A DNA stretch of 13,481 nt from NCBI GenBank assembly GCA_001275005.1, contig JWZX01000251.1, positions 1-13,481 of the forward strand. The letters run 5' to 3'. The stretch is from Chrysochromulina tobinii (Eukaryota; Haptophyta; Prymnesiales; Chrysochromulinaceae). Of this stretch, positions 1 through 7,051 are shown in pieces; within the stretch, counting starts at the first letter, position 1; each line of letters starts with the position of its first letter. The position numbers were made by a program, and so were the translations under genes. The notes below the pieces were generated by a model. It saw nothing but the letters and a program-made list of their open reading frames with translations, had not been told where the DNA came from and made no database searches.

Positions 1-81
1 CGAGAGCGCCTCGGAGATCGAGATCGTGACCTCGCGGAGCATCGCGCCCCTCGCCTCGGAGATCGAGATCGTGACCTCGCG
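1..81. repeat. 30-bp direct repeat at 45-bp period at the left edge
   Basis: A 30-bp sequence occurs at 7-36 and again at 52-81, so the period is 45 bp. Each copy begins CGCCTCGGAGATCGAG and ends GTGACCTCGCG. The second copy runs directly into a GTAAG that could be a 5' splice site at 81. Two frames are open across the repeat (SEIEIVTSR-like and GDRDRDLA-like). Neither resembles the Walker B to sensor 1 region that should precede the exon at 208, and neither reaches position 80 in the phase that exon needs. It may therefore be intron sequence rather than exon. The window edge prevents a decision. Confidence 0.6.
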
Positions 82-207
82 TAAGATTCTGATGACCTCT
101 GATGACCTCTGATTACCATCCTCATCAGGTGCATTGCTCGCCTCCATTCGACCCTGATGACACTGATGACCTCACTGATGACCTCCCTTGATTGACTCCC
201 TCATCAG
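81..207 (+). other. Intron, probably composite (two introner-like units in tandem)
   Basis: The stretch starts with GTAAG at 81 and ends CTCCCTCATCAG at 207, just before a coding exon. It is packed with CTGATGACC units. An internal AG|GT lies at 128/129, where CCTCATCAG is followed by GTGCATTGCTCGCC, nearly copying the true acceptor junction at 207/208 (CCTCATCAG then GTGCACAACTCGCC). The segment 129-207 therefore looks like a second element inserted at the old acceptor, duplicating the exon start. Splicing could occur in one step (81-207) or in two steps through the internal AG|GT. The left donor is uncertain: GTAAG at 81 does not give the phase expected for the exon at 208, while GTGACC at 71 would in one frame. 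Confidence 0.55.
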
Positions 208-1665
208 GTGCACAACTCGCCGGGCGAGGACATCGCCGTCCTGCTGCTAGGGTGTGAAGAGCCCATGCTCAAGATGCTGATGACCCTGATGACCTCACTG
301 ATGACCTCCCTGATGACCTCCCTTGATGGCCATCCCTAATTAGGTACGAAGAGCCCATGCTCAAGATGCTTCGCGAGGCCAACCCGGGGCTGCAGCGGCG
401 CTTCTCACCCGAGTCCGCCTTCCACTTTGCCGACTTTTCGGACGGGCAGCTCGAAGAACTGCTGCACCGCACCGCCGCGGCCGCCGGGCTCAAATGGTCG
501 AGCCGCAAGGTGCGCAAGGCCGCGCTCGGGTTGCTGATTCGAGAGCGGATCCAGCCCAACTTTGGCAACGCGGGCTCCGTCAACTCGCTCCTCGGGCGCG
601 TCAAGTCGGCGGTGGCCGCGCGCGGAGATGCGCGCGAGATTATCCTCGCCGATCTGGGGCTCGATGAGAACGCGGCGGGCGGCAGCGCTAAGACCGAGGC
701 CCTCCTCGCCGAGGTCGAGGCCGAGATGAGCGAGCTGTTCAAGGCGGAGCATCTGCGCGCTCACTTTAACGACCTGGCCGCGAGGCTCACGACCCTCGAA
801 AAGGATGGCGAGCTCGATGCATCTCGTCCCGCCGACAAGGTGGGCTCGTACGTCTTCGTGGGCAACCCGGGCACCGGCAAGACGACGGTCGCCAAGGTGC
901 TCGCCAAGTGGTTACGCGCCAAGGGCGTGCTCGTGTCGGACGTCGTGGGCGAGGAGTCGGCGCTCAACCTGCAGGGCGAGTACCTCGGCCAGACCAAGGA
1001 GAAGGTCAACAAGCTCATGGCGTCGGCCATCGGGGGGCTCGTCTTCATTGATGAGGCGTACAATCTCGGCGGCTCGGGCGGCCGGCGCGTCTCACTCTAT
1101 GCGCAGGAGGCGGTGGACCAGCTCACGTACTGCATGACGGAGGACACACATAAGGGGCGTACAATCGTGGTACTCGCCGGCTACGAGCGCGAGATGAATG
1201 AGATGCTTGCGAACGCCAACCCGGGCTTCCGCTCGCGCTTCAAGCAGCGCATCGTGATGCCTGATTGGGACGCTGCCGATGTGGTCGAGTACCTTCGGCG
1301 GCGGTGCACCAAGAAGGGCATCGTGCTCGCGGATGCCGCGCAGCGCGTGCTACTCGGTGGCATTGACGATGTGCGCGAGCGGCTTCTGATTGCCGCTGAT
1401 TGCCACGTACGGCCTCTGATGGCCTCTGATTGCATCTCATTGACACGCACTGCCTCTCGTGGTCACTGATTGGCTCCCTCATCAGGTGCGCAAGCGGCCC
1501 GGCTGGGCGAATGCGCGCGACGCGGAGAGGCTGTACGATGAGCTCGAGGGCTTGCGGGCTGTGCGGCGCGCCTCAGCTGGAGATGAAGAGGAGCGGCCGA
1601 CCTTTACCGAGCAGGACGCGATCTCGGCGCTGCTCGCCTTCGACAAGCTGCGCCCACCCGCCTAA
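208..1665 (+). CDS. Tandem AAA+ ATPase, CbxX/CfqX (SpoVK-like) family, 5'-partial, with introns
   Basis: Coding exons are 208-251, 344-1370 and 1486-1665. The spliced product begins VHNSPGEDIAVLLLGYEEPM and continues without a break. The first exons encode the sensor-1 (LLLGYE) and arginine-finger region (NPGLQRRF) of one AAA+ domain and its helical lid (QPNFGNAGSV). A complete second domain follows: Walker A GNPGTGKTT (861-887), Walker B LVFIDEAY (1038-1061), LAGYE, NPGFRSRF, and a lid containing RPGWANARDAERLYDEL. The second domain's GYE supports the splice at 251/344 and its lid motif supports the splice at 1370/1486. The family forms hexameric ATPase remodellers; CbbX, a Rubisco activase, is one member, but the tandem-domain proteins have no settled role. 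The Walker A of domain 1 and the start codon lie left of the window. The ATG at 357 is internal. TAA at 1663 ends the frame, although coding-like sequence continues. Confidence 0.85.
252..343 (+). other. 92-nt introner-like intron with 27-nt exon duplication
   Basis: GT at 252 to AG at 343. Splicing joins GG|G TAC GAA and restores the family motif LLLGYEEPM, which the second AAA+ domain matches with LAGYEREM. The first 27 nt of the intron (252-278) repeat the first 27 nt of the next exon (344-370) with 25 of 27 matches. The two mismatches are GTAC in the exon versus GTGT in the intron. The remaining 65 nt (279-343) are CTGATGACC-type repeats ending CCTAATTAG. The layout is that of an inserted element flanked by a target-site duplication, with one copy now serving as the 5' splice site. 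Confidence 0.85.
1371..1485 (+). other. 115-nt introner-like intron with 12-nt exon duplication
   Basis: The intron starts GTGCGCGAGCGG at 1371 and ends CTCCCTCATCAG at 1485. The next exon starts GTGCGCAAGCGG, so the intron's first 12 nt match the exon start at 11 of 12 positions. Splicing joins GGIDD to VRKRPGWANARD, restoring the lid motif expected for this family; reading through instead gives LLIAADCHV and a stop at 1467. The 3' module GATTGGCTCCCTCATCAG matches the end of the upstream intron (190-207) at 17 of 18 positions. The interior carries CTGATTGCC and CTGATGGCC units. It is a phase-0 intron. Confidence 0.85.
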
Positions 1666-1928
1666 TATGGCAACAAGCGCTTACTTCCACCTAATCCGCT
1701 CCTTGTCGACGCCGAGGGCGAGGAATTGGGCCTCTGGATGATCGCCGGCCCGAGCCGCCAAAGCGCGAGCTGGAGGTGGTGAAGGAGGAGGAGCGCATCC
1801 GTGAGGTCATCCAGGGCGGCGACGACGACAGCGACAAGGGGCCCATGGCCGTTGTGCCTGCGCTGGCCGAGGCGTGTGTGGAGCTGGGGTTCGCTTCTAG
1901 TGTGCTCCACAGACTTAAGGGATGTTAA
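1666..1928 (+). pseudogene. Coding-like C-terminal tail of the AAA+ gene, frame disrupted
   Basis: After the TAA at 1663 the same frame reads NPLLVDAEGEELGLW with good codon use and then degenerates. From 1737 a different frame reads DDRRPEPPKRELEVV followed by an acidic and basic stretch, and stops with TAA at 1926. GC3 is high across the second stretch (mostly GAG, GTG, GGC, GAC codons). No GT-AG pair that I can find joins the exon ending at 1665 to this frame. Either the gene has lost its tail through the stop plus a frameshift near 1737, or an unrecognised intron is present, or the assembly has errors. Function is unknown. Confidence 0.4.
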
Positions 1929-2036
1929 TTGTTATGATGACTTAAGGGAAGTTATGATAAAACAGCCTGCCGACACGAATAATCACACGACGCGCACGCT
2001 AAAACTTGCCGAACTTGGAAAGCTGGTCCGCCGCAA

Positions 2037-4547
2037 ATGGTCCATTCGCTCGTCCACTCACAGCTCGACGGACGCAAACACGGCATGGGGAGTGGTCCAA
2101 GCTCCTCTGCGGCGCCATCGCGCCGAGCGGATGAGGCGCCGAAGTCCTCATCGGACGTTGCAAAGCTGATGAGCACGACCAATGTCGGAGCTTGTACTGC
2201 TGCCCACCGTCGGGTATCGACCACAAAGCGGCTTCCCATCGACCGTCGAGCAGCCGTCAGTTCTGAGCGCAGAGGCGACTCCAACGCCGAAATGCTTACG
2301 CTCACACCCAAAACAGCAGACATTTCCTGCTCGCTGCTCGCTGCAATTCGCTCACACGCACTCTTCGAACACCTCGAGCAGTCGCTACTGAAGCGCTGCA
2401 TCGACGCAATGACTGAGCAGGTGGTCGTGGCAGGCCAGGTGGTGATTGCACAGGGCGACCAGGGTGATCATTTTTACACCGTGCACTCGGGCATCTTCGA
2501 GGCCTTCGACGCGGTCAAGTGCACCGTGCTGCAGACGTTAGGCTGCCCGTCAAGCGAGCTCCGGTCGGCGGGGCATGCAGAGCCATCGCGGTGCTTTGGC
2601 GAGCTCGCTCTCATGTATGATGCCCCACGTGCGTGCTCGGTGCGCGCGCTCACTGACGGCGTTCTGTTTGTGCTGGAGCGGCGCGCCTTCCGTCTTCTGG
2701 TGATGGAGCACAATTCGAATCAGAAGCACGGCCTCGAGCGCCACCTTGCAACGGTGCCCATACTGCGAGAGTTGCAGCCGAAGCAGCTCTCTATGCTTGC
2801 GGAGGCGCTCGAGGTGGGTAACACCTTTTCCGACGGCGAGTACATCCTCGAGGTCGGCGCGACCGCCGATGCACTCTTCCTGCTCCTGGCTGGCGAGGTG
2901 GTGTGCCATCGTGAGGGCGGAGATAAGGAGCTGCTACGGCTGCGGCCAGGCGCGTTCTTTGGCGAATCGGCGCTCAGCGGCGTGGAGGCGAAGCGGCTCG
3001 CCAACGTGGTCGCCGTCGGCGAGGTGCGCGTGGCCAAGCTCAAAACCAAAGACTTACAGCAGATGGTGGGCTCGTCCGGAGTGGATGTACTTCTCCAGCG
3101 CAACTTCAACCGCAAGGTCCTCGACAGTGTGGAGATGCTCGCGTTGCTCGATGAGGGCGAAAAGGAGTACCTACTAGACGCGCTGCAGGACGTGAGCTTC
3201 GAAGCTGGCCACACCGTGATCGAGCAGGGCATGGTCGGCACCGACCTTTACATCATCAAATCGGGGTCCGTCCAGGTGCTTCAGGCCAATGGTGTGGGCG
3301 GCGCGAGCGGTGAACGCAAGCTCATCAACACCCTCTCGTCGGGTACGTACTTTGGCGAGCGCGCGCTGCTCATGGCTGAGCCATGCATCGCCTCCGTCGT
3401 GACTGCCGAGGCGACAAAGCTCATGACGCTAAATAAGGAGGCCTTTGAGCGTGTACTAGGCCCGCTGCAGGAACTACTCACGCGCCGAGTCAAGGAGCGC
3501 GAGGCTCAGGCCAAGCGGCGGACGTGCTCGCCAATGGAGTTCAACGAGCTACATCCGCTCGCGGTGCTCGGAGAGGGTTCCTTCGGGCGGGTGCGACTCG
3601 TGAAGCACCCGTCGCCACCGCCGACTGGCAGGCCATTTGCCCTCAAGAGCATGCACAAAGGGCTGCTGCTCAAGCTCCGGCAGGTGGAGCACGTGATCAA
3701 CGAGAAGCGTGTCCTCGCGAGCTGCAACCACCCGTTCATCCTGCGCCTCGAGGCGGTCTTCGTGACACCTGGCCAGGTGCACATGCTCCTCGAGGTTGCG
3801 CTTGGGGGCGAGCTTTTCACACTGCTCCGCCAGAACGGTCGGCTCGATGCACACCAGGCATTACTGTACACGGCGATGGTGACGAGCGCCTTCAGTTACC
3901 TGCATGCGCGCCAGATCGCTCACCGCGACCTCAAGCCCGAGAACCTGCTTTTCGACGCTCAAGGGTACTTGAAACTCGTCGACTTCGGCTTTGCAAAGGT
4001 GATCAAGGATCGCACGTGGACGCTGTGTGGCACGCCCGAGTACCTTGCGCCCGAGATTCTCTCCAACCAGGGCCACAGTTGGGCGGTGGACTGGTGGACG
4101 CTCGGCATTTTGCTGTACGAGATGCTCGTGGGCGAGCCGCCCTTTGTCGCAGACACGCCCGTCGAGACGTATAAGAAGATCGTGAGCGGCAAGTACAAGA
4201 CTCCTTCGGCGTTGCCGCACACGACAAAAGACTTTATGGCGCGCCTGCTTGCACATTCGCCCGCGCTGCGCCTCGGCTGCACGCGCGGCGGCCCCAAGGA
4301 GGTGAGCACGCACCCCTTCTTCGGCAACCTCTCCTTCCAGGGCCTGCAAGCACGCAAGATCGCTATGCCCTTTGTACCACCACTCATCGGCCCGCTCGAC
4401 ACGTCCAACTTTGATGAGTATCCAGAGGAGGACGAGAACGCCAATGTGTGGGCTGCCTACGACGACGCCAATTTTGAGCCGCAGTGGCTAGCAGAGTTTA
4501 GCACGGGGACGCTCTTGCTGACAACTGAGAGAGAGGCGGAGATCTGA
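2037..4547 (+). CDS. Cyclic-nucleotide-dependent protein kinase (PKG-like, AGC family), three CNB domains plus kinase
   Basis: An intronless 836-residue serine/threonine kinase. A disordered N-terminus (about 1-100) is followed by three cyclic-nucleotide-binding domains whose phosphate-binding cassettes begin FGELAL (187), FGESAL (308) and FGERAL (439). The kinase domain follows: glycine loop GEGSFGRV (from 512), catalytic Lys537 in FALK, HRDLKPEN (629-636), DFG (649-651) and activation loop TLCGTPEYLAPE (from 662). An AGC C-tail ends near NFDEYPEEDE. All catalytic residues are present. In the family, cyclic-nucleotide binding relieves autoinhibition. Cassette 1 has Arg followed by Ala (PRACS), cassette 2 has KRLAN, and cassette 3 has Cys where the phosphate-contacting Arg is expected (EPCIAS). 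Ala after the Arg is more typical of cAMP than cGMP sites, so ligand choice is open. The ATG at 2037 has C at -3; an in-frame ATG at 2085 has G at -3 and +4 and could be used instead. Confidence 0.93.
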   Translation: MVHSLVHSQLDGRKHGMGSGPSSSAAPSRRADEAPKSSSDVAKLMSTTNVGACTAAHRRVSTTKRLPIDRRAAVSSERRGDSNAEMLTLTPKTADISCSLLAAIRSHALFEHLEQSLLKRCIDAMTEQVVVAGQVVIAQGDQGDHFYTVHSGIFEAFDAVKCTVLQTLGCPSSELRSAGHAEPSRCFGELALMYDAPRACSVRALTDGVLFVLERRAFRLLVMEHNSNQKHGLERHLATVPILRELQPKQLSMLAEALEVGNTFSDGEYILEVGATADALFLLLAGEVVCHREGGDKELLRLRPGAFFGESALSGVEAKRLANVVAVGEVRVAKLKTKDLQQMVGSSGVDVLLQRNFNRKVLDSVEMLALLDEGEKEYLLDALQDVSFEAGHTVIEQGMVGTDLYIIKSGSVQVLQANGVGGASGERKLINTLSSGTYFGERALLMAEPCIASVVTAEATKLMTLNKEAFERVLGPLQELLTRRVKEREAQAKRRTCSPMEFNELHPLAVLGEGSFGRVRLVKHPSPPPTGRPFALKSMHKGLLLKLRQVEHVINEKRVLASCNHPFILRLEAVFVTPGQVHMLLEVALGGELFTLLRQNGRLDAHQALLYTAMVTSAFSYLHARQIAHRDLKPENLLFDAQGYLKLVDFGFAKVIKDRTWTLCGTPEYLAPEILSNQGHSWAVDWWTLGILLYEMLVGEPPFVADTPVETYKKIVSGKYKTPSALPHTTKDFMARLLAHSPALRLGCTRGGPKEVSTHPFFGNLSFQGLQARKIAMPFVPPLIGPLDTSNFDEYPEEDENANVWAAYDDANFEPQWLAEFSTGTLLLTTEREAEI

Positions 4548-4570
4548 TAGGGCAACATCGTGTGAGTGAT

Positions 4571-4600
4571 GTGGGCTGTCTACTACTGTAGGCAGCCTGC
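4571..4600 (+). other. 3'-UTR hairpin downstream of the kinase gene
   Basis: GGCTGTCTAC (4574-4583), loop TACT, then GTAGGCAGCC (4588-4597) form a 10-bp stem with one G-U wobble. The stem extends to about 13 bp with further wobbles (4571-4573 with 4598-4600). It begins 23 nt after the stop codon on the kinase mRNA strand. It may act in mRNA 3'-end formation or stability, but no function is shown. The rest of 4548-4816 is AT-richer, with no gene or clear motif; it should hold the promoter of the next gene. Confidence 0.5.
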
Positions 4601-4816
4601 GATGCTAACCTGCGAGGTGTTACCATTGACAGGGTGACATGTCTGAGCGAGAATGAGTGCATGGAATGAGTGATAGCTTAGTTAACGAGTCTGCAATGGG
4701 TTTGTTGATTCGGGATTACTGTGTAACCACATAGAAATTCAATTCACAATAGATTCACAGTATAGTTTCGTCAGTCGGGTTTCGTTCGCTCCGACCATTC
4801 ACTAACTTTGGTGTCA

Positions 4817-7051
4817 ATGCCGCCATTGCAAGTGCTCGAGCCCAAGCTGCCCGAGTTCGAGAAGCCTCAGAGGCCTGGGAAAAGCGGGGCCTCCGATACC
4901 AACTCTGCGAGCGACACACGTGCCCTCAACGTAATCACTCACTTTATGAAGGGCGACAATGAGCGGCACCTTGGCCTCAAGATCAAGCTTCCGGACAGCG
5001 TTGACGATCGCAGTGTCAAAGAGGCGATCGTCGACCCTTTTGTCGCCCAGTACGACAAAAAGTTCACAAAATATCCGGCGAGTGCCTTTCGTCCCTTTTT
5101 GCATATCAAGGTACTCGTGTGGAGCGGTCCGCGGCCTTGCGCGGCCGATGTGTTCCGAGACAAGGACCGGGACGGTGTGGAAGATATCCAGGAGGCGGAG
5201 AAGCCCATCTACGCTCTACTCGACGTCGAGCAGCCCGTCTCCGTGCTGCGTAAGCGCGCGCACAACAAGCTGCGACCGACAGTTGAGGTGGAGCTGGTGG
5301 CAGCGGAGTCTACGGCAATCGTGCTGCGAAGCTTCCCGACGACGACGCTTCTGGCGCCCGGCGAGCAGCTGCTCACGATGCTCACAGACATCGATTGCGA
5401 GCCCGACGAGATGCACGCACTTGTGGACGCGGCGATTGCGGGCGGCGAGCTCGCCTACCTTGGCCTGACGAGCGCGCGCGATCGCGACGGTCGGAACGCG
5501 CTGCACCTGGCCGTAACGCGCGGCGACCTGACGCTTTGCCGCAAGCTCCTGCGTCGGCGGCAGGATGTGCACGCAATGGACAGCAACCGCGACACTGCGC
5601 TGCACGTGGCGTGCTTGGCGGGCCGCCAACTGATCGTCGCCGATCTGGTCCAGCTCGGTGCCCACATCCACGAGAAGAATCGTGACCTCATGTCACCGCT
5701 TCAGCTCTCAGTGGTGGACGAAGCGCACGGCAACGGCGAGGTCGTGCGGATGCTCGTGGAGGCGGGCTGCGACATCGACGCCAAGTGCTGGGACATCACG
5801 CCGCTCATGGCGGCGGCCTCTGCAGGTCACGTCTGGGCGCTCGAGGTGCTGCTGGAGCTGGGTGCGGACACGATGGTCCGCAATGGATATGAGATGATGG
5901 CGCTGGACTACGCGCGCTGCCAGGACACAGCCGAGTTGATCCATGAATGGATGCGCGGCTTCTTGCTGCCGGACGCCGAGATGCTCGAGCGGCAGCAAGC
6001 GAGCCGCAATGCGCGCAAGCGCAACACGACGAACCCCCCGGCTATGAGCCACGAGACCGAGCACAAGGGACCGCGATTGTACCAGGCGACGCGTGTGATG
6101 TCGCTGGAGGCGGCCTTCGAAGCACTCGAATTGCCCACAGAGTGGCTTGCGGGCTTCCGTGCGAGCGGCGAGCACTTTGGCGCCATGCGGCGCAAGTGGC
6201 GCCAGATTGTCCTTGTGCACCACCCTGATCGTCTGCCCGCCACTTTAACGGCCGCGGCGCAGCAGGAGCATACAGCCATCTTCACCCGCGCAATGGGCGC
6301 GTTCGAAGCACTCGACAACTTCTATGCGAGGCGGCATGCGCCCGATACGACGCCCCATTTGGCGGACGAGTGGGCGCCGGCACCCACTGGCGAGGCATCC
6401 GCCACACGCTCTGCCAAGGCGCGCGAGGATGCCGCCACGCGCAGCGGCGGCGGCAGCAGCAGCACCGCCGCCGCCGCCGCTACCGCCGCCGCCGCCGCCG
6501 CCACCGCCGCTTCCGCCGCCACCACCACAACTGCCGCCGCCGCCGCCGCCGCCACCACCATCGCCGCCACTGACGCCGTCACTGATGCCGCCACTGACGC
6601 CGCCGCCGCCGGCGGAAGCGATAGCGGCGACGGCACCGCGTCAGCTGCGCCGCCGCCGTTCTCTACCGAGCGCAAGTTTGCCACCAAAGATAAGGCCCCA
6701 ATGGAGATCGAGGTCACTCTGGAGGCAACCACGCGTGCCGCACGGCCGCTGCTTTTCAAGCGGCGCGTACGCATTGTCGGGCTGGTAGCGAAGCCCGAAC
6801 ACAATGGCAAGCTCGGTCGGGCCAAGCTCTTCGATCGCTGCGCCAATCGGTATGGTGTTGAGCTCGAGGACGGCAGCGGCACCCTCAAGGTGAAGGAGGT
6901 GAATCTTGAGCTGGCGGAGGATGCGGAGGGGGAAGCAGAGGTCCCCGCCCTCAAGCCCGCGTACCCACCGAAACTAGCCAAGCCGATGCCCATCAGCTTT
7001 GACCACTCCAAGCTCCCTGAGCGGTTGTCATCGGTCAAGTTTGGGCCGTGA
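4817..7051 (+). CDS. Ankyrin-repeat and J-domain protein with C-terminal SH3-like segment
   Basis: 744 residues, intronless, starting at the ATG at 4817; an in-frame TTG lies 9 nt upstream but is unlikely in a eukaryote. The N-terminal region (about 35-200) is an unrecognised alpha/beta-like segment containing LGLKIKLPDSV. At 115-126 it has DKDRDGVEDIQE, a DxDxDG loop that could bind calcium. About 222-380 holds four to five ankyrin repeats (DGRNALHLAV, DTALHVACLAG, ITPLMAAASAGH). About 425-505 is a J-domain-like helical segment with HPD at 469-471 inside VLVHHPDR, which in DnaJ proteins stimulates Hsp70 ATPase. About 550-605 is an Ala/Thr low-complexity stretch. About 649-700 (VRIVGLVAKPEHNGKLG, then YGVELEDG) resembles a small SH3/KOW-like beta module common in protist and algal proteins. 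No signal peptide or membrane segment is seen. It may be an Hsp70 co-chaperone with ankyrin-based client or partner binding (inference). Confidence 0.88.
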   Translation: MPPLQVLEPKLPEFEKPQRPGKSGASDTNSASDTRALNVITHFMKGDNERHLGLKIKLPDSVDDRSVKEAIVDPFVAQYDKKFTKYPASAFRPFLHIKVLVWSGPRPCAADVFRDKDRDGVEDIQEAEKPIYALLDVEQPVSVLRKRAHNKLRPTVEVELVAAESTAIVLRSFPTTTLLAPGEQLLTMLTDIDCEPDEMHALVDAAIAGGELAYLGLTSARDRDGRNALHLAVTRGDLTLCRKLLRRRQDVHAMDSNRDTALHVACLAGRQLIVADLVQLGAHIHEKNRDLMSPLQLSVVDEAHGNGEVVRMLVEAGCDIDAKCWDITPLMAAASAGHVWALEVLLELGADTMVRNGYEMMALDYARCQDTAELIHEWMRGFLLPDAEMLERQQASRNARKRNTTNPPAMSHETEHKGPRLYQATRVMSLEAAFEALELPTEWLAGFRASGEHFGAMRRKWRQIVLVHHPDRLPATLTAAAQQEHTAIFTRAMGAFEALDNFYARRHAPDTTPHLADEWAPAPTGEASATRSAKAREDAATRSGGGSSSTAAAAATAAAAAATAASAATTTTAAAAAAATTIAATDAVTDAATDAAAAGGSDSGDGTASAAPPPFSTERKFATKDKAPMEIEVTLEATTRAARPLLFKRRVRIVGLVAKPEHNGKLGRAKLFDRCANRYGVELEDGSGTLKVKEVNLELAEDAEGEAEVPALKPAYPPKLAKPMPISFDHSKLPERLSSVKFGP
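6431..6660 (+). repeat. GCC/ACC trinucleotide low-complexity tract inside CDS
   Basis: A run of GCC, ACC and ACT codons encoding alanine and threonine, flanked by GGC/AGC codons (Gly, Ser). It separates the J-domain from the C-terminal SH3-like segment and probably forms a flexible linker. The other two forward frames would give polyproline and Arg/His-rich peptides, but flanking homology and continuity place the true frame at Ala/Thr. Tracts of this kind are prone to length polymorphism. Confidence 0.9.

Noticed and set aside
1-210. CRISPR-like or satellite array in the left-edge repeats
   Set aside because: Units are 9-12 nt and irregular, without unique spacers, and end in splice-site sequence next to a coding exon.
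81-343. C/D-box snoRNA in the CTGATGA repeats
   Set aside because: CTGA and TGATGA resemble D and C boxes, but they recur every 9-12 nt as tandem repeats with no guide spacing or terminal stem, and they lie inside introns sharing a family structure.
357-1469. Stand-alone 370-residue gene from ATG 357 to the stop at 1467
   Set aside because: The ATG is inside a AAA+ motif (EEPMLKML), upstream exon sequence continues the domain, and the C-terminal LLIAADCHV stretch is read-through into an intron with a good acceptor at 1485.
208-1665. Calling the AAA+ gene cbbX
   Set aside because: CbbX is a single-domain Rubisco activase; this protein has tandem AAA+ domains, and the wider CbxX/CfqX family has many members with other or unknown roles.
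6322-7038. Minus-strand alanine/valine-rich 238-residue frame
   Set aside because: Antisense to the GCC tract and flanks of the ankyrin/J gene, with no recognisable domain.
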